A stretch of DNA of 52,079 bases from Gluconacetobacter aggeris (GCF_014174395.1 NZ_JABEQD010000018.1:1-52079); one strand, 5' to 3'; numbered from the stretch's first letter, positions 27,180 through 36,003 are shown. Made by a program: numbers and translations. Notes: a model not told the origin generated them from the sequence alone.

Positions 27180-27208
27180 TCTTTCGGCAAAGAAGACAGA
27201 AATATAAT
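27180..27208 (+). promoter_or_regulatory. Promoter of the OmpA-family gene
   Basis: A perfect -10 TATAAT (27203-27208) with a weak -35 TCTTTC (27180-27185) at 17-base spacing. Transcription would start near 27215, leaving about 60 bases of leader before the chosen start at 27276 and excluding the upstream in-frame ATG at 27207. Confidence 0.5.
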
Positions 27209-27275
27209 GGACGACGCGCATTCATTCGACCGGGCCGCACAGTCAGCACACCCGGCTCAAGGGAGAAATCAGACC

Positions 27276-28418
27276 ATGACAGTGCGGCACGGATTGCTTG
27301 GAGGAACGATTCTGGCGGCGGCGTTCGCCCTCGGTTCCATGCTCTCCGTCGCCCCGGCCTTCGCCCAACCCGTCCAGGGCCTGTATGTGGCCGGCGAGGG
27401 CGGGGCGACCTTCAATCAGGACCAGCGCGTGCGCTCCTCGCCCAATTTTCCCGACGGGCGCGACAAGTACCATACCGGGGCGGTCGGAATCGGCAGCGTC
27501 GGCTGGGGCCTGGGCAACGGCTTCCGCGTGGAGGTCGAGGGCAATTACCGCAATAACGGTCTGAAGAATTTCAATTCCGCTGCCCTGCCTTCCAGCCATG
27601 CGGGCGGACGGCAGCAGACCTACGGGGTCATGGCCAACGCGCTGTTCGACATGGATATCGGCAAGAGCTGGCTCTACCCCTATTTCGGCGCGGGCGTGGG
27701 TTATGCCTGGCAGTCGATGAACGCCTCCGTCATGGGGCCGGGCTTCAACCAGCAGATCGGCGGCACGTTCGGCAATTTCGCCTATCAGGGCATCTTCGGC
27801 CTCGCCTTCCCGGTGCCATGGGTCGTCGGCCTGTCGGCAACGGCGGAATACCGGTTCTGGACCATGCTCGGCCCGCAATCCCATGGCGCGACGTCCATCG
27901 GCACCATCGGCGGCTACAACGCCAGCCGTCCCTATGGCGCCGCGACGGGCAACCGCGACACCATGACCGACTTCAACCATTCGCTGATGCTCGGCCTGCG
28001 CTACGAGTTCAACCCGGCCCCGCCCCCGGCCCCGCCGTCGGTGGAGCCTGCGGCCCCGGCCCCCGCGCAGACCCGGACCTACCTGGTGTTCTTCGACTGG
28101 GATAAATCCGGCCTGTCGGACCGCGCGCGCGCCATCGTGGCAACAGCCGCCCAGGCCTCGACCCACACCCAGACCACACGGATCGAGGTCAACGGCTATA
28201 CCGACAATTCCGCCGCCCATCCCGGCCCGCGCGGCGCGCGCTACAACATGGCGCTGTCACTCCGCCGCGCCCAGGCCGTGCAGGCCGAACTGATCCGCGA
28301 CGGCGTACCCGGCACCGCGATCGACATCCACGGCTTCGGCGAAGACCACCCGCTGGTCCCCACAGGCCCCAATACCCGCGAGCCCCAGAACCGCCGCGTC
28401 GAGATCATCCTGAAATAA
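27276..28418 (+). CDS. OmpA-family outer membrane protein
   Basis: A 380-residue protein with a clear signal peptide (cleavage after AFA, residue 30), an N-terminal eight-stranded OmpA-like barrel (about 31-250, ending GLRYEFNP), a Pro/Ala-rich hinge (PAPPPAPPSVEPAAPAPAQ) and a C-terminal OmpA peptidoglycan-binding domain beginning TYLVFFDWD, with the LSLRRAQAVQAEL helix and QNRRVEI end. It should tie the outer membrane to the wall. GGGAG lies nine bases before ATG 27276; a TATAAT box supports this start. Single-gene unit ending in a bipartite hairpin repeat. Confidence 0.93.
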   Translation: MTVRHGLLGGTILAAAFALGSMLSVAPAFAQPVQGLYVAGEGGATFNQDQRVRSSPNFPDGRDKYHTGAVGIGSVGWGLGNGFRVEVEGNYRNNGLKNFNSAALPSSHAGGRQQTYGVMANALFDMDIGKSWLYPYFGAGVGYAWQSMNASVMGPGFNQQIGGTFGNFAYQGIFGLAFPVPWVVGLSATAEYRFWTMLGPQSHGATSIGTIGGYNASRPYGAATGNRDTMTDFNHSLMLGLRYEFNPAPPPAPPSVEPAAPAPAQTRTYLVFFDWDKSGLSDRARAIVATAAQASTHTQTTRIEVNGYTDNSAAHPGPRGARYNMALSLRRAQAVQAELIRDGVPGTAIDIHGFGEDHPLVPTGPNTREPQNRRVEIILK

Positions 28419-28426
28419 GGTCAAAC

Positions 28427-28472
28427 TCGGGCTCTGCCCGAACCCGCAAGGGGCCAGTCGGCCTCTTGACCC
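28427..28472 (+). repeat. Bipartite hairpin repeat, copy 3
   Basis: Hairpins CGGGC/GCCCG (28428-28432 / 28436-28440) and CAAGGGGCC/GGCCTCTTG (28447-28455 / 28460-28468, one G-T pair). It follows the same layout as the copies at 7027 and 9362 and lies between the convergent ompA-like and cysK genes. Confidence 0.65.
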
Positions 28473-28551
28473 CAATTCGTTTTGAGCCACGCCGTTTTGG
28501 CCCCCGAACGCGCGCCCGGATCGCCACCAGCACGCGTTTACGGGGCCAAAC

Positions 28552-29541
28552 TTAGGTTAGACCGGTGAAAAGCGAGGTGGACAGATAGCGTTCGGCGAAG
28601 GACGGGGCGATGACGACGATCGTCTTGCCCGCATGCTCCGGCTGCTCCGCCAGCTTCAGCGCCGCATGCAGCGCCGCCCCCGACGAGATCCCGATCGGCA
28701 CGCCATCCAGCCGCGCACACCGCCTTGCGGCCGCGATCGCCTCGCGCTCCGACACCGTCAGCACGCCGTCCAGCGCCGGCAGGTCCAGCGTGCGGGGACA
28801 GAAGCCGGGGCCGATCCCCTGGATACCGTGCGGACCGGCCTCGTCCCCGTTCAGGATCGCGCTTTCCACCGGTTCCACGCCATAGACCGCCAGCCCCGGC
28901 TTGCGCGGCTTCAGCGCATGGGCAATGCCGCTGGCCGTGCCGCCGGTGCCCACGCCGGCCACCACGATATCGACCGCACCTTCCGTGTCGGTCCAGATCT
29001 CCTCGGCAGTGGTCAGGGCATGAATGGTCGGGTTGTCGGCATTTTCGAACTGGCGCGGCATCCACGCATGCGGCGTCTTCTTCACGATGTCCTCGGCCCG
29101 GGCGATGGCACCGGCCATGCCCAGCCGGGACGGAGTCAATTGCAGTTCCGCATCCAGCAGGCGCAGCATCTTGCGCCGCTCCATCGACGCGCCCTCCGGC
29201 ATGGTCACGATCAGCCGATAGCCGCGCGCGACGGCGACGAACGCCAGCGAAATGCCGGTATTGCCCGATGTCGGCTCCACCAGCACGGTACGCCCCGGCG
29301 TGATGTCGCCCCGCTGCTCGGCGGCCAGCACCATGGCGGCGCCGATCCGGTCCTTGACCGACCCCAGAGGATTGAAAAACTCCAGCTTCATCAGGATCCG
29401 GCTGGCCACCTCGTCCTCGCGCATCAGGCGCGGCAGGGCAACCAGCGGGGTGCCGCCGACCGTATCCACGATCGAGTCGTACACCCGCCCACGCGGCCCG
29501 GCCAGGCCCAGATGGCCGTCCGCCGCCACTGAATGATCCAT
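28552..29541 (-). CDS. cysK: Cysteine synthase A
   Basis: A 329-residue PLP enzyme making cysteine from O-acetylserine and sulfide. PLP lysine Lys63 in NPLGSVKDRIG, the substrate loop TSGNTG (91-96), and the phosphate-binding GTGGT (198-202) are intact, as is the GISSGAAL segment. The first 18 residues are a short extension before YDSIVDTVGGTPL. The ATG at 29541 is preceded by GGAAGGAG. It is divergent from an Rrf2-type regulator across 167 bases, which suggests local control of sulfur assimilation. Confidence 0.95.
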   Translation of the reverse strand: MDHSVAADGHLGLAGPRGRVYDSIVDTVGGTPLVALPRLMREDEVASRILMKLEFFNPLGSVKDRIGAAMVLAAEQRGDITPGRTVLVEPTSGNTGISLAFVAVARGYRLIVTMPEGASMERRKMLRLLDAELQLTPSRLGMAGAIARAEDIVKKTPHAWMPRQFENADNPTIHALTTAEEIWTDTEGAVDIVVAGVGTGGTASGIAHALKPRKPGLAVYGVEPVESAILNGDEAGPHGIQGIGPGFCPRTLDLPALDGVLTVSEREAIAAARRCARLDGVPIGISSGAALHAALKLAEQPEHAGKTIVVIAPSFAERYLSTSLFTGLT

Positions 29542-29664
29542 GGGTCGCTCCTTCCTTCAACGCGCCGACGCAGATTTAATCGTAATAGCTGACATAATCC
29601 ATCATCACACCAAACAGAAGCGTGGATCATCGCCGCCGATCCTGCTAGCCTCACGCCCGGCGCG

Positions 29665-29683
29665 TGTCCGGTCGTCGGACACA
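29665..29683. promoter_or_regulatory. Palindrome in cysK/rrf2 intergenic region
   Basis: GTGTCCG-N5-CGGACAC, perfect seven-base arms, 26 bases before the Rrf2-family start. It could be an operator (autoregulation) or an RNA hairpin in the leader. It does not resemble the AT-rich IscR or CymR boxes, so the binder is unknown. Confidence 0.4.
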
Positions 29684-29708
29684 CCATGGATTGCAGGAGA
29701 AATCGGGA

Positions 29709-30158
29709 ATGCTGCTTCGGCGTGACAGGGCCATGATCGCGGTGCTCATCATGCTCGACGTCGCGTTCCATGCCGGACGCACCGGAACCGTCAGCGCCGC
29801 CGACATCGCCGAGCGCGCCGGGCTGGCCCGACGGGGCATCGAGCCGCTGCTCCAGACATTGTCGCGTTCCAGCCTGCTGGAAAGCGTGCGCGGGCCGCGC
29901 GGCGGCTACCGGCTGGGCCGCCCGCGGCGCGACATCACCGTGGCCGACATCGTCGAGGTCGCGACGGCCGACGATTCGTCGTCCGATGACGGGCCGATGG
30001 GCCAGCTTTTCACCCGCGTCATCGATCCGTGCTGGCAGAAGCTGGACGAGACCGTGTCGGCCCAGTGCCGCAAGCTGACCCTGGACGATCTGGTCCACCG
30101 GGCGGAATCCAGCGGCATGCGCCGTCCACTGGCCGAGCCGATCAGCTTTTCGATCTGA
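29709..30158 (+). CDS. Rrf2 family transcriptional regulator
   Basis: A 149-residue winged-helix regulator. The N-terminal HTH (about 10-70) shows the family pattern SAADIAERAGLARRGIEPLLQTL followed by the wing GPRGGYRLGRPRRDITVADIVE. Only two cysteines lie in the C-terminal half (DPCW and AQCRK), not the three-Cys Fe-S cluster set of IscR, so a non-cluster type such as CymR is more likely. Divergent from cysK, which fits control of cysteine synthesis; in Bacillus the related CymR acts in complex with CysK. AGGAG precedes ATG 29709. Confidence 0.88.
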   Translation: MLLRRDRAMIAVLIMLDVAFHAGRTGTVSAADIAERAGLARRGIEPLLQTLSRSSLLESVRGPRGGYRLGRPRRDITVADIVEVATADDSSSDDGPMGQLFTRVIDPCWQKLDETVSAQCRKLTLDDLVHRAESSGMRRPLAEPISFSI

Positions 30159-30163
30159 TTTTT

Positions 30164-30179
30164 CCCCGCGCGTGCGGGG
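30164..30179. terminator. GC hairpin between convergent genes
   Basis: CCCCGC-GCGT-GCGGGG, six perfect pairs with a four-base loop, five bases after the Rrf2 gene stop. T bases precede it on the plus strand and no T tract follows on either strand, so it is a poor intrinsic terminator. Confidence 0.35.
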
Positions 30180-30211
30180 ATGGGCGGGGGAATGCCTCCC
30201 GCCGCCTCCCA

Positions 30212-30757
30212 TCACGGATGAGTGGTCTTGGCGCGACGCCTGGTCGCCGCCCTACTCGTGCTCTTGGCCGGCGCGGGCGCCGGGGTCGGGGCCATCACCA
30301 TGGGGGTCGGCACCACCACGCCGGTCGCATCGACCGTCGCCGTGACATCCAGCGTATCGCGCGGCTGACCGGGGCCGCGGATCAGCGTCACGCTGAAATG
30401 GTCCTGCCCGGCATAGGCGGTGTTGGGCGTGTACATCACGTACGTGTGATTGTTGTAATTATACAGGAACGCCTTGCCATGCTCCGGCGCCGGCGCAACG
30501 CCGAACGAGGCATAGGACCGTTCCCCGTCCTGCTGGACCAGAACGCCGCAATTGCCGTCATCGCTGCGCACGGACATCGTCGCCGTCTTCCGGGCCGGCC
30601 CGGCCGACTTGACGGGGCTGACCTGGCAGACCGCCGAACGCTTCATATAGCCGAACGGGTCGGGCGGACCCGCGACCTGGAGTCCAGGCTTGTTTTGACA
30701 TCCGGCCAGCACGGCAGACGCCGCCACCAGAATTGCAGAAGACAATCGCACGCGCAC
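30212..30757 (-). CDS. Predicted lipoprotein of unknown function
   Basis: A 181-residue protein with a GTG start preceded by GGAG, signal sequence MRVRLSSAILVAASAVLAG and lipobox VLAGC (Cys20). The mature part contains a beta-rich domain (about 60-140: SVRSDDGNCGVLV, SYASFGV, YVMYTPNTAYAGQDHFSVTLIRG) resembling small Ig-like or cadherin-like repeats in the phrase YTPNTAYAGQDHFSVT. The tail is Pro/Ala-rich and ends very basic (RAATRRRAKTTHP), which might bind wall polymers. No firm family. Confidence 0.78.
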   Translation of the reverse strand: MRVRLSSAILVAASAVLAGCQNKPGLQVAGPPDPFGYMKRSAVCQVSPVKSAGPARKTATMSVRSDDGNCGVLVQQDGERSYASFGVAPAPEHGKAFLYNYNNHTYVMYTPNTAYAGQDHFSVTLIRGPGQPRDTLDVTATVDATGVVVPTPMVMAPTPAPAPAKSTSRAATRRRAKTTHP

Positions 30758-31068
30758 TCGTCAACTCCGCTCGCTCAAGAACCGGCCCGCACCAGGCTGC
30801 CGCGAATCGTCCGGCAACGCTCTAGAACAGTACCGGGATGCACATAAAGACCCAATCCGATCCTCAAGGATCGGCAATCACGGATGGCAGGGGGCGGCAG
30901 AACGCGCCATGATGCGAGGACCAGCCGTGACCCCAAAATTTGATTGCCAACACTCTGGTCAGGGTTATGCTGCCATTATAGAACGCTAGCAAGTCCAGTT
31001 CACATGCCGGTTCATGTCATCGACCACGACCCGGCACAGCTTTCCGGTCGGTCGGGAGAAACCTTATC
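30758..31068. other. Intergenic region with one palindrome
   Basis: A 311-base region between divergent lipoprotein and exported-protein genes. It holds the palindrome CCGATCCT-CA-AGGATCGG (30857-30874) and a TTATAG/TATAGA-like -10 near 30975-30982 without a convincing -35. No coding pattern is seen. Confidence 0.4.
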
Positions 31069-31611
31069 ATGACGTTTCCCATTTGGCGCGCCGCCGTGGC
31101 CGGCCTGGCCCTTGCCGGGCTTGTGAACGGACAGGCCGCATTCGCAGCCGGCGCCTGCACCTCCTCCCCCGCGCATGAGGCCTTCGACGTGCAGGGTCTC
31201 AAGAGCGAGCTGATGGTGACGGCCCTGTCGTGCAACATGCAGGACCGCTACAACGCCTTCGTCGAACGCTTCCGCCCCAGGCTGCTGGACGAGGAAGGGA
31301 CGCTGAACGCCTATTTCCGCACCACCTACGGCCGGGGCGCCCAGCGCGAGCATGACGACTACATCACCCAGCTCGCCAACGTGCAGTCCGAGCGCGGGCT
31401 GAAGGCCGGCACCGCCTTCTGCAACCAGCGCGCGGCGATGTTCGACGAGGTCGCGGTGCTGGAAAGCGCGCAGGACCTGTCGCGCTACGCCCAGGCCAAG
31501 GACATCATCCAGCCCGCATCGTACGAAACCTGCGCCGCGCCCGAGCGCGTGCTGCACTCGGAAGTCCGCAGCCGTTCGCGCGCCCGGGCCGCCCACACCA
31601 CCCGGAGCTGA
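31069..31611 (+). CDS. Exported protein of unknown function
   Basis: A 180-residue protein with a Sec signal peptide (MTFPIWRAAVAGLALAGLV, cleavage after AFA, residue 26). The mature part contains four cysteines, which could form two disulfides, and is mainly helical in appearance (VQGLKSELMVTALSCNMQDRYNAFVERFRP). The C-terminal 20 residues are Arg/Ser-rich. GGGAG precedes the ATG. It stands alone 50 bases upstream of parE. I recognise no family, though similar short periplasmic proteins occur in acetic acid bacteria. Confidence 0.8.
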   Translation: MTFPIWRAAVAGLALAGLVNGQAAFAAGACTSSPAHEAFDVQGLKSELMVTALSCNMQDRYNAFVERFRPRLLDEEGTLNAYFRTTYGRGAQREHDDYITQLANVQSERGLKAGTAFCNQRAAMFDEVAVLESAQDLSRYAQAKDIIQPASYETCAAPERVLHSEVRSRSRARAAHTTRS

Positions 31612-31661
31612 CACGCGCGCCTGCTTGACAGGGAACCGGGCTGCGGAACAAAGAACAGTCC

Positions 31662-33692
31662 ATGAACGACGATCTCTTTTCCGCGCCGCGCCCGAAGCGG
31701 GAGTCGCGCCCCCGCGCGACCGGGGCCACCGCACCGGCTCCGGCCAGCGCGGCCGAGACGTACGATGCCAGCGCCATCGAGGTGCTGGAGGGGCTGGAGC
31801 CCGTCCGGCGGCGCCCTGGCATGTATATCGGCGGCACGGATGAAGGCGCGTACCATCACCTGGCCGCCGAGATCCTGGACAATGCGATGGACGAGGCGGT
31901 GGCCGGCCACGCCACCACCATCGACGTCACGCTGGATGAAGGCGACTGGCTGACCATCCGCGACAATGGCCGGGGCATTCCGGTCGATCCGCACCCCAAA
32001 TTCAAGGATCGCTCGGCGCTGGAGGTCATCCTGACCACGCTGCACGCGGGCGGGAAATTCTCGGGCAAGGCCTACGCCACCTCGGGCGGCCTGCACGGCG
32101 TGGGCTCGTCGGTGGTCAATGCGCTGGCGGCGCGGATGGAGGTCGAGGTCGCACGCGACCGCACCGTGTGGCGCCAGGCCTATGAACGCGGCCATCCGGT
32201 CACGACGCTGGAAAAGGTGGGGCCGACCCAGAACCGGCGCGGCACGCAGATCCGCTTCACCCCGGACCCGCAGATCTTCGGGCGCCTCCATTTCTCCCCT
32301 GCCCGGCTGTATAAACTATGCCGGTCCAAGGCCTATCTGTATCGCGGCGTGACCATCCGCTGGGCCTGCGACCCGACGCTGATCCGTGACGAGGCCATTC
32401 CAGCCGAGGCGGTGCTGCATTTCCCCGGCGGCGTCGCCGACAGCCTGCGCGACGAGCTGGGCACGGCCGCGCTGCTGGCCGAGATGTGGTCCGGCGACGC
32501 CGACCTTCCGGTCGGCCCCGATGGCGCCGAGACCGGCCGCATGGAATGGGCGGTGGCATTCCTGGAATCCGGGTCGTCCAGCCTGGCCTCCTACTGCAAC
32601 ACCATCCCCACCCCGCAGGGTGGCACGCACGAGGCCGGATTCCGCGCGGCATTGCTGAAAGGCTTCCGCGCCTGGGGCGAGCAGCGGTCGAACCGCCGCG
32701 CCTCCGCGATCGCGGCCGACGATATTCTCGGGATCATCGCCGCCAAACTGTCGGTCTTCATCCGCGATCCGCAATTCCAGGGCCAGACCAAGGAAAAGCT
32801 GACCTCGTCCGAAGCCAGCCGCCTGGTCGAGACCGCGCTGCGCGACCGGTTCGAGCAATGGCTGGCCGGCCATCCGGCGCAGGCCGACAACCTCCTGGCC
32901 TTCATCATCGAGCGCGCCGAGGAACGGCTGCGCCGCAAGGATCTGAAGGACACGCCGCGCAAGAGCGCCACACGGCGCCTGCGCCTGCCGGGCAAGCTGA
33001 CCGACTGCACGCGCGAGAACGCGGCCGAGACCGAGATCTTCCTGGTCGAGGGCGATTCCGCCGGCGGTTCCGCCAAACAGGCCCGCAACCGCGAGACGCA
33101 GGCCGTGCTGCCGCTGCGCGGCAAGATCCTGAACGTCGCCAGCGCCTCGACCGAGAAGCTGCGCGCCAACCAGGAACTGCGCGACCTGGTCGAGGCCCTG
33201 GGCTGCGGCATCGGCGAACGGTTCGATGCCACGCGCCTGCGCTACGGGCGCGTCATCATCATGACCGACGCCGACGTGGACGGGGCGCATATCGCGTCGC
33301 TGCTGATGACCTTCTTCTACCGCGAGCTGCCCGAACTGATCCGCCGGGGCCATGTCTACCTGGCGCAGCCGCCGCTCTACCGCCTGACCCAGGGCGGCCG
33401 GACGGTCTATGCGATGGACGATGCCGACCGTGAGCGGAAGCTGAAATCGGATTTCAAGCCCAACGCCAAAATCGAGATCTCACGCTTCAAGGGCCTGGGC
33501 GAAATGCCGCCGGGCGACCTGAAACAGACGACGATGGACCCGAAAAAGCGCACGCTGCTGCAGGTCGTCACCCGGCCCGAAGACCGCGCGCTGACCAGCG
33601 ACCGCGTCGAGCAGTTGATGGGCCGGAAGGCGGAATCGCGCTTCCAGTTCATCCAGGAACATGCCCGCCTGGTCGAGGAACTGGACGTCTGA
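31662..33692 (+). CDS. parE: DNA topoisomerase IV subunit B
   Basis: A 676-residue GHKL ATPase subunit of the decatenating type II topoisomerase. The ATP site includes EILDNAMDEAV (70-80) and DNGRGIPVD (101-109), with the ATP-lid GGKFSGKAYATSGGLHGVG. The TOPRIM domain has EGDSAGGSAKQ (463-473) and DADVDGAHI (536-544). Length and the lack of a GyrB insertion favour ParE over GyrB. The first 33 residues are a Pro/Ala/Arg-rich extension. No strong ribosome site is visible before ATG 31662. parC is not in the window. Confidence 0.93.
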   Translation: MNDDLFSAPRPKRESRPRATGATAPAPASAAETYDASAIEVLEGLEPVRRRPGMYIGGTDEGAYHHLAAEILDNAMDEAVAGHATTIDVTLDEGDWLTIRDNGRGIPVDPHPKFKDRSALEVILTTLHAGGKFSGKAYATSGGLHGVGSSVVNALAARMEVEVARDRTVWRQAYERGHPVTTLEKVGPTQNRRGTQIRFTPDPQIFGRLHFSPARLYKLCRSKAYLYRGVTIRWACDPTLIRDEAIPAEAVLHFPGGVADSLRDELGTAALLAEMWSGDADLPVGPDGAETGRMEWAVAFLESGSSSLASYCNTIPTPQGGTHEAGFRAALLKGFRAWGEQRSNRRASAIAADDILGIIAAKLSVFIRDPQFQGQTKEKLTSSEASRLVETALRDRFEQWLAGHPAQADNLLAFIIERAEERLRRKDLKDTPRKSATRRLRLPGKLTDCTRENAAETEIFLVEGDSAGGSAKQARNRETQAVLPLRGKILNVASASTEKLRANQELRDLVEALGCGIGERFDATRLRYGRVIIMTDADVDGAHIASLLMTFFYRELPELIRRGHVYLAQPPLYRLTQGGRTVYAMDDADRERKLKSDFKPNAKIEISRFKGLGEMPPGDLKQTTMDPKKRTLLQVVTRPEDRALTSDRVEQLMGRKAESRFQFIQEHARLVEELDV

Positions 33693-33736
33693 TCGCCCAT
33701 GTTCCCTGACCATCCCCACACGCCTCCGGACGAACG

Positions 33737-34657
33737 ATGACCACGGCCGCGCGTTCCGCGGCCGGAGACGAACAGACGCAGGGTCCGCTGGCCGGCATCC
33801 TGCTGGTCGTGGGGGGCATGGTCTCGTTCCAGGTCGGCGGTTCGTTCGCCAAGCTGCTGTTTCCCGTCTTCGGGCCACTGGGCACGGTCAGCCTGCGCCT
33901 GTGGATCGCCGCCATCGTGCTGGGCATCCTGACGCGCCCCTGGCGCGCGGCACCGAACCGGGCGACCCTGAAGCTGGTCCTGTGGTACGGCGCCTCGATC
34001 GGCGTGATGAACATGGCGTTCTACCTGTCGCTCGACCGGCTGCCGCTGGGCGTGGCGGTGGCGGTCGAGTTCCTGGGGCCGCTGATCCTGTCCCTGTCGG
34101 GCGCGCGGCGCGCGCGCGAATTGCTGCTGTTTCCCGTCATCGTCGGGGGGCTGTACCTGCTGCTGCAACCCGGCGCGGCGCTGGCCGGCCGGCCGCTCGA
34201 CCTGCTGGGCGTGGCCTATGGGCTGATGGCCGCGGCGGCCTGGGCTGCCTATATCGTGACTGGCGGCCGGGTCAGCCGGCGCATCGACGCCGCGCGTGCC
34301 ACGGCCCTCGGCCAGGCCGTGGGCGCCGTGCTGGTGACGCCGCTGATGGCGGCGACCCTGCCCGTCGCCGCCAGGCATCCGCATGCCGCCCTGCTGGCCT
34401 GCTTCGTCGCCATCCTCTCGTCCGCGCTGCCCTACACGCTGGAAATGCTGGCCATGAAGCGGCTGCATCCCCGCCAGTTCGGCATCCTGACCAGCCTCGA
34501 CCCGGCGGTGGCCGCCATCATCGGGCTGGCATTGCTGGGCGAACATCTGGCCCCCGCGCAATGGGCGGGAATCCTGTGCATCGTGCTGAGTTCGATCGCC
34601 GGCGTCCTGCTCCAGCGCCCCGGCCAGGAAACCGCGCCGGTACTGCCCGAGATGTAG
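33737..34657 (+). CDS. rhtA: EamA family transporter, RhtA-like threonine/homoserine exporter
   Basis: A 306-residue inner-membrane protein of the drug/metabolite transporter superfamily with about ten hydrophobic helices in two EamA repeats. The segments GGSFAKLLFPVFGPLGTVSLRLW, YLSLDRLPLGVAVAVEFLGPL and LKRLHPRQFGILTSLDPAVAAIIG-like C-terminal repeat resemble RhtA, which exports threonine and homoserine. Substrate is inferred from that likeness only. 44 bases after parE and 81 before ghrA. Confidence 0.82.
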   Translation: MTTAARSAAGDEQTQGPLAGILLVVGGMVSFQVGGSFAKLLFPVFGPLGTVSLRLWIAAIVLGILTRPWRAAPNRATLKLVLWYGASIGVMNMAFYLSLDRLPLGVAVAVEFLGPLILSLSGARRARELLLFPVIVGGLYLLLQPGAALAGRPLDLLGVAYGLMAAAAWAAYIVTGGRVSRRIDAARATALGQAVGAVLVTPLMAATLPVAARHPHAALLACFVAILSSALPYTLEMLAMKRLHPRQFGILTSLDPAVAAIIGLALLGEHLAPAQWAGILCIVLSSIAGVLLQRPGQETAPVLPEM

Positions 34658-34738
34658 CGGGCCCCTCCGGCGCCCTGCTCTCCCCACCGCCCGAGGATCG
34701 CGATAGATTCGCAACGATCGGACAGCGAGGAGAGAGAC

Positions 34739-35674
34739 ATGACCGACCGGATGGTCTTCTACAGCCAGATGGACAATCCCGAACCCTGGCGGGCCGCGCT
34801 GCATGCGGCCCTGCCGGATTTGGGGTTCGCACTGGCCGACTCGGTCACCGACACCGCCGGGATACGCTATGCGCTGGTCTGGAACCCGCCGCAGGGGTTC
34901 TTCGCCCGTTTTCCCGACCTGCGCATGATCGTCAGCCTGGGTGCCGGCGTCGATGCGCTGGTGGCGCGCGACGACCTGCCGCCCGGCGTGGCGATCACGC
35001 GGCTGCAGGACCCGATGATGTCGCGGATGATGGCCAGCTACGTCCTGTTCGCGACCCTGCGCCTGGCCCGCGACATTCCGGCCTTCGCGGCCGCGCAGCG
35101 CGAGGGACGGTGGCACTTCATCGAACCCCGCCCCCTCTCGCACACGCGTGTCGGCATCATGGGATTGGGCGAACTGGGCCTGTTCGCGGCACGGGAATGC
35201 GCGCGGCTGGGCTTTACGGTCAGCGGCTGGTCGCGCAGCCCGAAAGCCGAGCCCGGCATCACCTGCCATGCGGGAATGGACAGCCTCCCCGCCTTCCTCG
35301 GCGAATGCGATATCCTGGTCTGCATGCTGCCCAAGACGCCGCAGACCATCGGCCTGCTGAATGCCGAACGGCTGGCGATGCTGCCGCGGGGCGCGGGCTT
35401 CATCAATGTCGCGCGCGGCGCCATCGTCGATGAAGAGGCGCTGGTCGCCGCCCTGCGCTCCGGCCGGATCGGACAGGCCACGCTGGACGTCTTCAGCCAG
35501 GAGCCGCTGCCGCAAGACCATCCGCTGTGGCACCTGGACAATGTGCTGATCACGCCGCACGTCGCCTCGGTCGCCCTGCCGGACTCGGCGGCACCCCAGA
35601 TAGCCGAGAATATCCGCCGCCTGCGCACCGGCCTGCCCGCGCGCGATACGGTGGACGTCGCGCGCGGTTACTGA
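34739..35674 (+). CDS. ghrA: Glyoxylate/hydroxypyruvate reductase A
   Basis: A 311-residue D-2-hydroxyacid dehydrogenase of the GhrA type, reducing glyoxylate and hydroxypyruvate with NAD(P)H. The Rossmann loop GIMGLGELG, catalytic Arg in NVARGAIVDE, Glu in the following helix, and the catalytic His in LITPHVAS are visible; the early SLGAGVDAL segment is typical of the subfamily. GAGGAGAGAG precedes the ATG. It is the last gene before the TonB receptor region. Confidence 0.9.
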   Translation: MTDRMVFYSQMDNPEPWRAALHAALPDLGFALADSVTDTAGIRYALVWNPPQGFFARFPDLRMIVSLGAGVDALVARDDLPPGVAITRLQDPMMSRMMASYVLFATLRLARDIPAFAAAQREGRWHFIEPRPLSHTRVGIMGLGELGLFAARECARLGFTVSGWSRSPKAEPGITCHAGMDSLPAFLGECDILVCMLPKTPQTIGLLNAERLAMLPRGAGFINVARGAIVDEEALVAALRSGRIGQATLDVFSQEPLPQDHPLWHLDNVLITPHVASVALPDSAAPQIAENIRRLRTGLPARDTVDVARGY

Positions 35675-35801
35675 CAGGGCCGGAATGACGCAATCGGGCG
35701 GCTACAATACGCATGAATCCGCGCTTGGTGCGGGCGGCCTGTGGCTTCCACGGCACAGGTCGATCCGGCTTCCGAACAAAAAGCCCGCAGTTTTTCCAGA
35801 A

Positions 35802-35819
35802 AAATTCGTCCACGAATTT
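35802..35819 (+). terminator. Hairpin downstream of ghrA
   Basis: AAATTCG-TCCA-CGAATTT, seven perfect pairs with a four-base loop, flanked by complementary GAA/TTC. Only a short TTCTTC follows, so it is a weak terminator candidate for ghrA. The surrounding 35675-35890 stretch is AT-rich and non-coding. Confidence 0.35.
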
Positions 35820-35894
35820 CTTCTGACAATTTAATTGAATTTCCTGATTCTTAATACTCGTCCTCCCCTACGGTCTTCGCAATCGCGCAGCGTT

Positions 35895-35916
35895 CATGTT
35901 GCATAACGGCAACATG
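35895..35916. promoter_or_regulatory. Conserved palindrome upstream of TonB receptor 1
   Basis: CATGTTGC-N6-GCAACATG, perfect eight-base arms. Equivalent sites with the same six-base spacer lie upstream of receptors 2 (39817-39832) and 3 (46714-46737). It is about 300 bases before the start codon. A dimeric repressor or activator operator is the simplest reading. Confidence 0.6.
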
Positions 35917-35950
35917 ATGCAAGAAATCCGTAACAGACGGCACACGAGCG

Positions 35951-36003
35951 GTCGACACGACCGTTATGATCATGTGTAGTTTTTGTTAACGCGCTGTAAC
36001 AGG
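35951..36003 (+). promoter_or_regulatory. Second conserved leader block, TonB receptor 1
   Basis: GTCGAC at 35951, CATGTGT at 35971, then TTTTGTTAACGC and TGTAACAGG to 36003. The same order and spacing occur at 39870 and, less exactly, at 46770. TGTTA/TAACA and CATGTGT/ACACATG (the latter reaching 36016) form inverted repeats. Promoter or structured leader; not resolved. Confidence 0.5.

Noticed and set aside
27207-27275. Longer N-terminus for the OmpA-family protein
   Set aside because: Its ATG lies within the TATAAT box; the added residues would precede a complete signal peptide.
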